A stretch of 64,000 nt of DNA from assembly GCF_016107545.1 (NCBI RefSeq), contig NZ_JABASS010000001.1, positions 124,001 through 188,000 of the forward strand, read 5' to 3'. The position numbers were made by a program, and so were the translations under genes. Source of the stretch: Psychrobacter namhaensis (GTDB taxonomy: Bacteria; Pseudomonadota; Gammaproteobacteria; Pseudomonadales; Moraxellaceae). This document shows, piece by piece, positions 18,720-26,880 of this stretch. The notes beneath the pieces were generated by a model. It made no database searches, had not been told where the DNA came from, and saw only the letters and a list, made by a program, of their open reading frames with translations. Numbering within the stretch: position 1 is the first letter of the stretch; every line of letters begins with the position of its first letter.

Positions 18720-19020
18720 TATGCTGCCTTTATTTGTTGTTTTTTATGTCTCGCCAACGTTACATCCACCGTTAAATCGGTTACTATTTCAGCAGAATAC
18801 CATTCAACGACTCACCACACTAGATGCTGATTAGCGATGCGCCCTAATTGTAAAATACAAGAATTTATTATTTGGTGATGGTCCTGCAAAATTTTACGAT
18901 TTGTCTGATGATCGATGAGTTGAGTCACTCGTTGCACACTAATTTAGCATATTTTTCACTTTTTGATTTAAAAAGCTTGAACTTATAAGGCTACCTACTA
19001 CTTGTCTAGGGAGAGATAAG
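18720..19020. other. Divergent regulatory gap
   Basis: About 300 AT-rich bases between the minus-strand hypothetical and the plus-strand CstA-family gene. It must hold both promoters. A clear ribosome binding site GGGAGAGATAAG precedes the ATG at 19021. I see no other gene or strong repeat. Confidence 0.4.
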
Positions 19021-20700
19021 ATGAATAGTGCTATTGTATTATTATTCGGCGTTGCCGCTATGCTCTGCGGCTACGTGTTTTATTCAAAATTTATCGCCAC
19101 CAAAATTTTGGCGTTGGATAACAGTCGTCCCACGCCAGCGCATACCATGAAAGATGGGGTAGATTATGTCCCTACCAATAAGTATGTATTATGGGGGCAT
19201 CATTTTACGTCGGTGGCAGGTGCTGCACCCATTATTGGTCCTGCGATTGCTGTGATTTGGGGCTGGGTGCCTGCCATCATTTGGGTGGTATTAGGCACTA
19301 TTTTTATGGCGGGCGTACATGACATGTCGGCCATTTGGGCAAGTATGCGCAATAAAGGTCAGTCGATTGGCTCTATTGCCGGTACGGTCATGGGTACACG
19401 CGTACGTAGCTTGATGATGATTGTTATCTTTTTGCTATTGCTAATGGTGAATGCGGTATTTGGCGTTGCTATTGCTAACATGATGATTAAAACGCCATCG
19501 GCTGTATTACCAGTTTGGGGCGCATTGGTGGTGGCCTTTATCATTGGGCAATGTATCTATCGCTATAAGATGAGTTTGGTTTGGGTCTCAATTATCGGCG
19601 TAAGTGCTTTATATGGACTTATCTACTTGGGTCCCATGTTCCCTATTGTCTTACCTGAGACAGTTTTGGGGTTACCTGATAATGCAGTATGGATTCTGGT
19701 TTTGTTTGCCTATGCAGCGATCGCGTCTTTATTACCTGTATGGATGCTGCTACAGCCACGCGACTATATTAACGGTTTACAGTTATTTGTCGGTTTGATT
19801 TTATTATATGCTGCTATTTTTATCGCAACACCCAACATTGTCGCGCCAGCCATCAACACGGCACTGCCAGTTGGTACGCCATCACTTATGCCGTTATTGT
19901 TTGTCACCATTGCTTGTGGTGCGATTTCGGGATTCCACGGCTTGGTGGCGACAGGAACGACGTCCAAACAGATTGATAAAGAAGAAGATGCCCGTTTCGT
20001 TGGTTACTTTGGGGCGTTGGGTGAAGGTATGCTGGCTCTCGGCGCGATACTGGCAGCCACCGCAGGTTTTGCCACCCTTGGCGATTGGCAGGCGGTTTAT
20101 CAAAAATTCGGCGACGGTTCTATCGGTGCCTTTATTGATGGGGGCGCTACCATATTAAATGCGGGTGTTGGTATCGACCTAGTGCTGTCACAAACTATGC
20201 TCACTGTGATGGCGGCATTGTTCGCGGGTACCACGATGGATACTGGTGTGCGTCTACAACGTTATATATTCCAAGAGTTTGGAGAGTTCTATAACCTGCC
20301 AGTATTGAGTAAGGGCGTCGTAGCAACTTTGCTTGCAGTCGGTAGCTGCCTATTATTGGCGTTTGGTGCAGGTGGTATTGACGGTGCAGGTGGCATGATT
20401 ATTTGGCCACTGTTTGGTACAACCAATCAGCTGATGGCTGCCTTAACCTTGATGATCGTAACCGTCATCTTACTACGTAAAGGCAAACCTGTTTGGTACA
20501 CTTTAGCACCGTTGTCATTCTTGTTAGTCATGACAGTCTTTGCGCTATTGATTCAGCTCAAAACCTTTTACACTGATGGCAATTGGTTGCTGATTATTAT
20601 GGATATCATTATTCTAATCGCCACCATTTTAGTGACGTTTGAGAGTCTATCCGTACTACGCAAAGAGTGGTCGCGGCACAAAGGAAAAACCAACACGTAA
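19021..20700 (+). CDS. CstA-family carbon-starvation / pyruvate-type transporter
   Basis: A 559-residue multi-pass inner-membrane protein of the CstA/BtsT family, whose characterised members take up peptides or pyruvate. The N-terminal part has VPTNKYVLWGHHFTSVAGAAPIIGPAIAV, the CstA signature region, then AGVHDMSAIWASMRNKGQSIGSIAG. GAISGFHGLVATGTTSKQ and TTMDTGVRLQRYIFQEFGE later in the protein are also diagnostic. It belongs to the shorter CstA class (E. coli CstA is about 700 residues). About 14 hydrophobic segments are visible. The start follows a strong Shine-Dalgarno. A terminator follows, then the small CC-ending gene and an ArsA-type ATPase. Confidence 0.88.
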   Translation: MNSAIVLLFGVAAMLCGYVFYSKFIATKILALDNSRPTPAHTMKDGVDYVPTNKYVLWGHHFTSVAGAAPIIGPAIAVIWGWVPAIIWVVLGTIFMAGVHDMSAIWASMRNKGQSIGSIAGTVMGTRVRSLMMIVIFLLLLMVNAVFGVAIANMMIKTPSAVLPVWGALVVAFIIGQCIYRYKMSLVWVSIIGVSALYGLIYLGPMFPIVLPETVLGLPDNAVWILVLFAYAAIASLLPVWMLLQPRDYINGLQLFVGLILLYAAIFIATPNIVAPAINTALPVGTPSLMPLLFVTIACGAISGFHGLVATGTTSKQIDKEEDARFVGYFGALGEGMLALGAILAATAGFATLGDWQAVYQKFGDGSIGAFIDGGATILNAGVGIDLVLSQTMLTVMAALFAGTTMDTGVRLQRYIFQEFGEFYNLPVLSKGVVATLLAVGSCLLLAFGAGGIDGAGGMIIWPLFGTTNQLMAALTLMIVTVILLRKGKPVWYTLAPLSFLLVMTVFALLIQLKTFYTDGNWLLIIMDIIILIATILVTFESLSVLRKEWSRHKGKTNT

Positions 20701-20738
20701 AACATGTTGTGTGCTATCAAATAAGTATCTATCAAAAA

Positions 20739-20762
20739 CGTCAGCAACTGCTGGCGTTTTTT
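20739..20762 (+). terminator. Terminator after the CstA-family gene
   Basis: CGTCAG and CTGGCG (one G-T pair) flank CAACTG and are followed by TTTTTT, about 40 bp past the stop codon. Confidence 0.75.
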
Positions 20763-20815
20763 GTGTCACATAGGCATGATAGACCATAAGTAATAAGGAA
20801 AACACGAGCAATTTT

Positions 20816-21109
20816 ATGGAAAATACCAACATGCCAAACGATATAAAAAACCGCCCATCTTGGTGGCAAAGGTTTGTGGCTGGGCTAAATGAGTTTTATC
20901 ATGCACCTTATCGCCAAACGATGGCACGTGCTGCGCGTGATGAAGAAGATTTTTTTATGCTACTCATGTTTGCTGAGAGTTTGGGGATTGATAATCCCGC
21001 CAGTTTTTATACCTTAGAATTGCAGCCGTTATTTTTAGAAAACTTCCATGAATGGCATACACGAATGGGTATGGACAGATGTCCTTTTGACCACGTTGGT
21101 TGCTGCTAG
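20816..21109 (+). CDS. Small cory-CC-star-type protein
   Basis: A 97-residue soluble protein whose sequence matches what I know as the cory-CC-star family: RPSWWQRFVAGLNEFYHAPYR near the N-terminus, an LLMFAESLGIDNPASFYTLEL core, and an ending RCPFDHVGCC with a terminal Cys-Cys. Cys90, Cys96 and Cys97 could bind a metal or form disulfides; the function is unknown. It lies between a CstA-family transporter and an ArsA-type ATPase (35 bp upstream of the latter), an arrangement I believe recurs for this family. A partnership among the three is inference. Confidence 0.75.
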   Translation: MENTNMPNDIKNRPSWWQRFVAGLNEFYHAPYRQTMARAARDEEDFFMLLMFAESLGIDNPASFYTLELQPLFLENFHEWHTRMGMDRCPFDHVGCC

Positions 21110-21144
21110 TAATCTATAGTTTGATGAAAAAATGAGATCCGAGT

Positions 21145-22182
21145 ATGGCCTTACACCCATTGCAAGCATTCGTAGAGCAACTGGCAACGCAACCAATTAT
21201 ATTCATCGGCGGTAAGGGGGGCGTGGGCAAAACCACGACGGCCGCTGCGCTTGCCAGCTATTATGCCAGTCAGCATCAAAAAACCTTGATTGTTTCCACC
21301 GATCCAGCACACAGTTTGGGCGATGTACTAAACGCACGTGTAAGTAATGAAAAAACGGCAATCTCTCCTTATCTCGATGCCATTGAGCTAAACCCTGACA
21401 TCATCGTCGATGAGCATTTTGCGCAAGTGGAACGCACCATTAAATCTTATGCCAATCCAGATATGATGCCCAAAATTCGTGAACACATGCAGTTATCAAA
21501 ATCAGCCCCTGGTGCCCAAGAAGCGGCGATGCTCGAATCTATGTGTCAGCATTTAGTTGCGGCAGCTGATGCCAATTATGAGCATATTATTTTTGATACC
21601 GCACCGACAGGACACACTTTAAGACTACTCGTCCTACCTGAAATGATGGGCGCATGGACAGATGGACTGCTTGCACAGCAGCGGCGACAGGCCAAACTGC
21701 GCTCGGTGGCGACCCATTTGGACACTCATAACCAAAAACAGATCCACCAAAAAAATAACCCGCAAACAGACAATGTGCCAAATCCGTTTGCCCAAAAAAA
21801 ATCTGATCGTTGGGAGCAGGCGGTATCTGTGCTAGAAAAACGCAAACAGTTGTTCCGTCAGGCAGGATTGCTGCTTCATGACCGCGCCCAAACCGCAATT
21901 GTATTGGTGATGACCGCCGATGTATTACCATTGGCTGAAACCAAGCGGGCTATCAAGCAGTTAGAAGACAGTAAGCTCACACCCGCCGCGATCGTCATCA
22001 ATCAGTTGATAGCACCGACGCAGTCTGATGCGTTTTGGCGGCGGCGTGCTGAGCGCCAGCAGCAACTCATGCAGGATATCGAGCGGAATTTTACCAATTA
22101 TCCGCTGTATCCAATTTATTTGCAGCAAACAGACGTGCGCGGCACTGACGCCTTAAGTGCCTTATTAAGCCCAGCGCCATAA
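21145..22182 (+). CDS. ArsA/Get3-family ATPase
   Basis: A 345-residue member of the ArsA/Get3 clan of deviant Walker A ATPases. The motif IFIGGKGGVGKTTTAAAL spans residues 19-36, STDPAHSLGDVLN (switch I) follows, and FDTAPTGHTLRLLVLPE (switch II region) is near 150. It has one ATPase domain, unlike the duplicated arsenite pump ATPase, and no arsB or arsR is nearby, so arsenite export is unlikely. Context with the CstA-family gene and the CC-ending protein suggests a role in assembling or handling that membrane system; this is inference. It converges with the GTPase gene, 10 bp apart. Confidence 0.85.
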   Translation: MALHPLQAFVEQLATQPIIFIGGKGGVGKTTTAAALASYYASQHQKTLIVSTDPAHSLGDVLNARVSNEKTAISPYLDAIELNPDIIVDEHFAQVERTIKSYANPDMMPKIREHMQLSKSAPGAQEAAMLESMCQHLVAAADANYEHIIFDTAPTGHTLRLLVLPEMMGAWTDGLLAQQRRQAKLRSVATHLDTHNQKQIHQKNNPQTDNVPNPFAQKKSDRWEQAVSVLEKRKQLFRQAGLLLHDRAQTAIVLVMTADVLPLAETKRAIKQLEDSKLTPAAIVINQLIAPTQSDAFWRRRAERQQQLMQDIERNFTNYPLYPIYLQQTDVRGTDALSALLSPAP

Positions 22183-22192
22183 CCGTTCACGA

Positions 22193-23857
22193 CTACTCGT
22201 GAAGCTTGTGCGACTGCAACTTACCGGCAAGTGACCACGCCATGTCTGCTCGTAGCAACTGCGCTTGTTCTGACTTACCACCACTGAGTGATGACCATTG
22301 CGGTTTTCCCCGTGCTTTTTTTAGCTCATTTGGTAGTTTATGCGTGGGCCACACGGTCATTGGATTGGCTTCTGCCTCCGCACGGTCATCTGTGGGCAAT
22401 GTTTCAAGGTGATTGTTCTCGCTGTTATACAGTAGCTGTGTGGCATCGGTGGCCGCATGACCGCGATGGCGTAGGGCAGTGAGCAAGTCTAACGCCCGAG
22501 TGGCTAATAAAGTCAAGGTCGCAGGGTCAATGTATAAGCGTTTTACCCCTGTCACTCTATCCGCGATACTACCGGTATTAGACAACAAGCCGCCTGCTAT
22601 ACCGCCTATTGCAGCGCCCAGACCTAATGTCGTACCTAGTGCGGCAGCATCAATACCCAATCCTAATAATGCACCAGCTGCCGCGCCAGACGTGGTACGA
22701 ATGCCATAGCTCTTAAGAAGTTCAGGATCAAATGGGTCTTGCTGATATGCTTGTAGTTCAAGCGGGGTTGCTGCGACTGCATTATCATAAAACTTATATA
22801 AATTGAGCAAGCTATGCTGCATCGTGCGCTCGCTTTGCCGGACCGCTTCTTGCATTTGCTGTAGTACTGGCATCGGGTCGTCATCTTGATTGATTTCCCG
22901 CACATACGCCGCGACATTTAATAAAAAATCCGCAATGATAATACTAGCCTCATCATACAACTGCGCCCAATTTTCAGTACGGCGCGCCATCAGCTGCTCA
23001 AGCATCTCCGAGTGAGTGAGCATAGTGGCAAGGTTTTGCCACAATCGCATTTCATCTGAAAACTCAAAAGCCACGGAATCAAAACGCGTGGAGATGTGTA
23101 AATTACGTCTTGCCAGCATCGTCTGCCAGTCTTCAATATTGGCATCCTGACTGTCCGTAAAATTAAACACGGGCATAACAGGTATGGCGGCCCAAGACAA
23201 AATCGCCAACTCATCTTTATATTTACCAAGTACGGGTTCACGCGCATCGACGACATAGATGGCCATGTCACTGGCTAGTAATTGGCGAATCACTTTGGCT
23301 TCTTGGCTATAATCATAATCTTGTAAGTCCTCACCTACAGAGGTATCGCTATTGTCTGCACTTTGCGCGATATCTGCTGCCAAAAACTGCTGCAAGCGTT
23401 CAATACCATCACGGCGACTAGCGGTATTGTCTTCAAGCCAGTCCATGAGTCCGGAGGCATCCTCTAAACCAGGTGTATCGTATAGTGTCACCATCACTTC
23501 GCCCGTTTGACTGTCTGTCAGTTTTGCTTGCTCAACATGGCGCGTGGTTGCTGCTTCGTTTTTTACTTCACCAAAATATACATCGCGTAATAAGGTACGA
23601 AGTAGGGAGGTTTTACCAGTATTGGTATGACCAACGACGGCCAGTTTAAGTGCCTCGCCACTGGCAATGGTTTTTTTAGATACGGTATGCCGAGGCTCGG
23701 CTTGTTTGTTTAATGATAAGGATTCATCCGTAGTAATCGCTTGATTCGATTGAGGGGCTGTCTGATTTTTTGCGTCAGGTGTTCTCTTATAAGCCTTATC
23801 CGCAAAGAGTCCGACTGACTTATTGCTCGCGTGGCTGTCTTTTTTATCATTATTCAT
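22193..23857 (-). CDS. GTPase with DUF3482 domain
   Basis: A 554-residue protein with an Era/EngA-like G domain followed by a DUF3482 region. G1 is GHTNTGKT (residues 76-83), G3 is DTPGLED (about 126-132), and MPVFNFTDSQD supplies the region of G4. After the G domain comes a helical stretch and then a Gly/Ala-rich hydrophobic segment (about 395-430) that may insert in the membrane. Its usual neighbour is a DUF2868 membrane protein; here that gene lies 4.2 kb upstream at 28043. The start ATG at 23857 has no visible Shine-Dalgarno, and an IS relic begins only 20 bp upstream, so the native promoter or operon link was probably lost. Confidence 0.85.
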   Translation of the reverse strand: MNNDKKDSHASNKSVGLFADKAYKRTPDAKNQTAPQSNQAITTDESLSLNKQAEPRHTVSKKTIASGEALKLAVVGHTNTGKTSLLRTLLRDVYFGEVKNEAATTRHVEQAKLTDSQTGEVMVTLYDTPGLEDASGLMDWLEDNTASRRDGIERLQQFLAADIAQSADNSDTSVGEDLQDYDYSQEAKVIRQLLASDMAIYVVDAREPVLGKYKDELAILSWAAIPVMPVFNFTDSQDANIEDWQTMLARRNLHISTRFDSVAFEFSDEMRLWQNLATMLTHSEMLEQLMARRTENWAQLYDEASIIIADFLLNVAAYVREINQDDDPMPVLQQMQEAVRQSERTMQHSLLNLYKFYDNAVAATPLELQAYQQDPFDPELLKSYGIRTTSGAAAGALLGLGIDAAALGTTLGLGAAIGGIAGGLLSNTGSIADRVTGVKRLYIDPATLTLLATRALDLLTALRHRGHAATDATQLLYNSENNHLETLPTDDRAEAEANPMTVWPTHKLPNELKKARGKPQWSSLSGGKSEQAQLLRADMAWSLAGKLQSHKLHE

Positions 23858-23877
23858 AATAGAATCTTATATCACTA

Positions 23878-23972
23878 ATTAGGGGCTGTATAGAAATCAA
23901 ATCAGCGGCAACCAAATAAAAACACAAGCCAGTATGATCGCAGCCCGTAACTGTTTTTAAGCTTATCATAAC
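23878..23972. mobile_element. IS5-family end relic, copy A
   Basis: About 95 bp, about 87% identical by eye to the left part of the relic at 26585-26680 and in the same orientation (shared start ATTAGGGGC-GTATAGA, shared end AAGCTTATCATAAC). It corresponds to the terminal inverted repeat plus the last transposase codons of an IS5-type element. It is truncated by the 23970-24164 inverted-repeat element. With copy B it forms direct repeats around the hexosylglycerate genes. Confidence 0.7.
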
Positions 23973-24164
23973 CTGAATTCGGGATAAGCCAGTGCTTAAG
24001 TTGTTGATACTATTTGCATAATTATTATCTGATCTTATAAAGTCATGCTGTTGACAGTAGTTTATAGAGAAGCCTGCCTTCAAAGACTTAGCTGGTCTTC
24101 AAGAGTAATAGAAAATATCAATACGATCAGCAGCTTAATGAATCACTTATCCCGAACTGGGGTT
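23970..24164. mobile_element. Small inverted-repeat element (MITE-like or IS remnant)
   Basis: Terminal inverted repeats of 19 bp, 16 identical: AACCTGAATTCGGGATAAG at 23970-23988 and the reverse complement of AACCCCAGTTCGGGATAAG at 24146-24164. The roughly 155 bp inside has no intact gene; a 36-codon open stretch on the minus strand may be transposase debris. The ends recall IS982-type termini, but I cannot confirm that. It abuts copy A on one side and lies 7 bp past the stop of the glycosyltransferase on the other. Confidence 0.55.
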
Positions 24165-24171
24165 ATAACTG

Positions 24172-25383
24172 TCATTTTGACTCCTCCTTTACCATCGCTC
24201 TAAATCTATCGGAGAATTCAGGTAAAACGGAACGCACTGTAATCCACGGAGAGAGGGATGCCACACCCATTGGATCCTCACAAAACTCAGCTGCAGCTTC
24301 TTTGATAGCCTCTTCAAAAGCTTCGACTGCCCTTATCTCATTTTGGCGGTTGTACGCAAGGGCATTTATCTTACTGAGTGCATTGTACTTTGAAATCTCA
24401 ATACGCGACTGCTGGTAGTATGAAGCAAGGAGTGTTTTATAAGAGGCTTCTGAAAAAACCACTCCCTCTTGAGCTAAAATTCTAAAAAGAGTTTTGGCTA
24501 TATCGTTTGCCATCTTGTAAATGCCACCACCTTCACTTTTTGAGCCTAAGTCTTGATGTTTATGCTCATAACTCTCCATGATTTCTGTTTGACAGATACG
24601 ACGGCTTGAGGTGTTGTTATAAACTTCTGAGAGTGTTGAAACCTCAAGCCCCCAAGTAGGAGAAATCGCAATACCACGACCAAGAGAGCGGATAAACGCG
24701 AACTCTCCAGAGAGGGCATAACGAAAACTCTGCATATACTCCAAGTAGTGGTTTGAGCCAAAAGTAATCTTGAGGGCTTTTATGAGTGGTGTATAAAAAA
24801 GACGGGTCACACGACCGTGGAGCTTGTTTGTAACGCGAGAGTAATAGCCTTTGTTAAACTCAAAATCAAGACCTGGGTGTACTATGGGGTAAAAAAGCCG
24901 TGCAACAAGCGCTTTTGAGTAGTTTACTATGTCACAATCATGCAGGGCAAAAGCATAGTTATCTTGATCTGTGAGACCATAACCTATCATCGTCCAAACA
25001 TTACGACCTTTTCCTGGAATGTCTAAACCAGGAAAACCCTCATCTGTAAGCTCTTTATATATCTTTTGTACGTTTGGACCATCATTCCAAAGTACCTCAA
25101 CACTACACTCCAAAATGCTCATACGCTTCTTTACTTCTAAAAACTGCTCCTCAGTTGCACCGTCGAGTCCAAGTATAATTTTATAGAGATACTTCACGTT
25201 TTTAAGCTCATCAATAATAGTCTGCATCGCTGGCGTTTCAAACTCTGAGTAGAGAGCGGGAAGCAAAAGCACCATATTTCTGCGTTTTGAAAACTGCAAT
25301 AATTCTTCTTCTATGCTTTCTAAGGAGCGATTTCCCACATTTTGTAGTGTTGTTATAACGCCGTTTTGAAAAAAATCTGACAT
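24172..25383 (-). CDS. Hexosyl-3-phosphoglycerate synthase, probably glucosyl (GpgS-like)
   Basis: A 403-residue GT-A fold glycosyltransferase that would join an NDP-hexose to 3-phosphoglycerate, the first step of glucosylglycerate (or mannosylglycerate) synthesis. The opening MSDFFQNGVITTLQNVG, then LLLPALYSEFETPAM and the metal-binding FALHDCDI region, match the GpgS-type (GT81) enzymes known from Persephonella and Campylobacterota. It follows a strong GGGAG ribosome site. The partner phosphatase is upstream. Codon choice (many ATA, AAA and CTC codons) looks unlike the neighbours, and IS relics flank the pair, so transfer is likely. Glucose over mannose is a family-based guess. Confidence 0.8.
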   Translation of the reverse strand: MSDFFQNGVITTLQNVGNRSLESIEEELLQFSKRRNMVLLLPALYSEFETPAMQTIIDELKNVKYLYKIILGLDGATEEQFLEVKKRMSILECSVEVLWNDGPNVQKIYKELTDEGFPGLDIPGKGRNVWTMIGYGLTDQDNYAFALHDCDIVNYSKALVARLFYPIVHPGLDFEFNKGYYSRVTNKLHGRVTRLFYTPLIKALKITFGSNHYLEYMQSFRYALSGEFAFIRSLGRGIAISPTWGLEVSTLSEVYNNTSSRRICQTEIMESYEHKHQDLGSKSEGGGIYKMANDIAKTLFRILAQEGVVFSEASYKTLLASYYQQSRIEISKYNALSKINALAYNRQNEIRAVEAFEEAIKEAAAEFCEDPMGVASLSPWITVRSVLPEFSDRFRAMVKEESK

Positions 25384-25513
25384 CTTATTCTCCCTTTAGA
25401 TGTTATCTCATACGGTTACCTTTTATTATTATCGTTACATCTATCCTATTTGTGCCCCTACAGTCTTATGTTTAGGGGATTACCATATTTCTTGCTACCT
25501 ACACTTAAAATAT

Positions 25514-25609
25514 TTACTTTAAGCTAGCAGTATTTTGAGATGAATCTTTTAACAAAGACGCCTTAAGTGCATCGGCAAATATTTCTCTTGCAAGCGCTTT
25601 AGAGTCCAT
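25514..25609 (-). pseudogene. Truncated gene start, possibly glycerate 2-kinase
   Basis: A 31-codon frame begins with an ATG that overlaps the end of the phosphatase gene (GATGGACTCTAA) and reads MDSKALAREIFADALKASL before ending in unrelated residues and TAA. The opening resembles the N-terminus of MOFRL/DUF4147-type glycerate kinases (a short start followed by an IF-x-A-A-L helix). Such a kinase makes sense beside glucosylglycerate genes. The rest of the gene is absent: the next 130 bp lead to the glycosyltransferase. I read it as a deletion remnant, with modest confidence. Confidence 0.4.
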
Positions 25610-26402
25610 CAAATATCTCCAGTATAGAGCTATTCCAACCTTTTGGACCTGGGTAGTCTGCTCTTTTTATATCTGCGTTTCCTATGGCACTAAAAGAGCC
25701 ATCATAGAGGGGAACTAAAACACCAATATCTGCTTTTTTTATCATAGTAAAGTCATTTGCACTATCACCAAGGGCTATCTTGGTGCACTTTTGGTTGTAA
25801 TACTCTTCATACATGTGAGCAAGTGTAAGCATGGCATTTGCTTTGTCTTGTAGGAGTGAGACAAGGTGAAAAAATCTTCCCCCTTTTACTATATCAAAGC
25901 CCTTTTCATTGGCCTCTTTTTTAAGAGCCTCAAGCTCTCTTTTGTCTTGCATCAAAAAAGGCTCACTAAAGTCGCGTTTCATGGCATTTAGGCTCTCTTC
26001 TCTTGGCAAACCTGTATGCTGTATTACTTCATCAACACTCATATCTCCAAAACCTTTTATAGAGTAGCTCCGTTTCATTTGTGTGAAAAAAAGTCTCAGT
26101 TCTATGTAGGAGTGCGCCTTAGAGAATTTTATCCACTCCTCTTTAAACGCCACCTCTTTTGCAAGTACACACTCTGAGGGCACAAATATCCCAGCACCAT
26201 TCTCAACGATAAAAGGCTGCCGCATGCCTAACTCTTTTTGAAGCACTACCACTTCACTAAAGGTTTTGCTCGTTGCGATAATGAGAGGAATTGAGCGATA
26301 TTTTAAAAGTGCTAAGGCCTCTTTTGCAGGAGCGAAACTATAATCCTGGTGATTGAGTAGTGTTCCATCTAAATCGGTAAATACAAGATATCTCTTCTTC
26401 AT
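25599..26402 (-). CDS. Hexosyl-3-phosphoglycerate phosphatase (HAD-IIB, MPGP-like)
   Basis: A HAD-superfamily phosphatase of about 267 residues that would remove the phosphate from glucosyl- or mannosyl-3-phosphoglycerate to give the free solute. HAD motif I is VFTDLDGTLLN near the N-terminus, motif II lies in PLIIATSKTF, and motif IV is KIALGDSANDFTMI. The C2-type cap between motifs fits the MPGP group. I prefer the ATG at 26402 (MKKRYLVFTDLDG); a GTG at 26420 is in frame. Codon choice matches the glycosyltransferase downstream rather than the flanking genes. The two lie 215 bp apart with a kinase-like remnant between them. Confidence 0.82.
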   Translation of the reverse strand: MKKRYLVFTDLDGTLLNHQDYSFAPAKEALALLKYRSIPLIIATSKTFSEVVVLQKELGMRQPFIVENGAGIFVPSECVLAKEVAFKEEWIKFSKAHSYIELRLFFTQMKRSYSIKGFGDMSVDEVIQHTGLPREESLNAMKRDFSEPFLMQDKRELEALKKEANEKGFDIVKGGRFFHLVSLLQDKANAMLTLAHMYEEYYNQKCTKIALGDSANDFTMIKKADIGVLVPLYDGSFSAIGNADIKRADYPGPKGWNSSILEIFDGL

Positions 26403-26420
26403 AGCAGTATGATACAACAC

Positions 26421-26584
26421 AATTATTTGTCATGGTCGACTTATTTCAGACCACTTCTTAGAGGTTTTTATTGAAATAAACGCAGTCAAAAATGCCATGG
26501 GATCTCTCATGACATCCAGCACTTTAGAGCAACCCTTTGAGCAATTACTTTGTGGACTAATAACTTGGGTTTATTACAACTTAG
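26421..26584. other. Region between IS relic B and the phosphatase gene
   Basis: A plus-strand frame is open from 26413 to a TAG at 26587, ending inside the IS relic. It has no start codon near its beginning and reads, in part, MGSLMTSSTLEQPFEQLLCG. It could be the stub of a gene broken by the insertions or chance; I do not recognise it. The phosphatase promoter should also lie here. Confidence 0.3.
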
Positions 26585-26801
26585 ATTAGGGGCGGTATAG
26601 AATTCAAATCAAAGGCAATCAAATAAAAACACAAGTTAGTATGATCGCAGCCCCGTAACTGTCTTTAAGCTTATCATAACGAGTGGCGATGCCTATAAGG
26701 TGTTCAACCTAGCAAAAGCATTTTCTACCAGATGGCGGCAGCGATATAAATACCAATCCAAGGTATCGTTATTGCTTAGTGAATTCTATACCGTCCCTAA
26801 T
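26585..26801 (-). mobile_element. IS5-family relic, copy B, with transposase pseudogene
   Basis: A 217-bp remnant bounded by inverted repeats: ATTAGGGGCGGTATAGAATT at 26585-26604 and the reverse complement of ATTAGGGACGGTATAGAATT at 26782-26801. Inside, the minus strand encodes the end of an IS5-type transposase: YRCRHLVENAFARL, then after an in-frame stop GIATRYDKLKDSYGAAIIL. The N-terminal two thirds of the transposase are missing, so the copy is dead. Its left 96 bp are repeated at 23878-23972. Confidence 0.75.
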
Positions 26802-26880
26802 ACCCAAAAAATAGAGTAGCCGTTTATGGTCAATAAATCTGGTTGAGCATCTTATACTCATACAAAACTATTTTTAATCG

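Noticed and set aside
21145-22182. Arsenite pump ATPase ArsA
   Set aside because: Only one ATPase domain and no ars genes nearby; the broader ArsA/Get3 family name is safer.
26413-26589. Open plus-strand frame before IS relic B
   Set aside because: No start codon, no recognisable family, and it ends inside the relic; noted only as possible gene debris.
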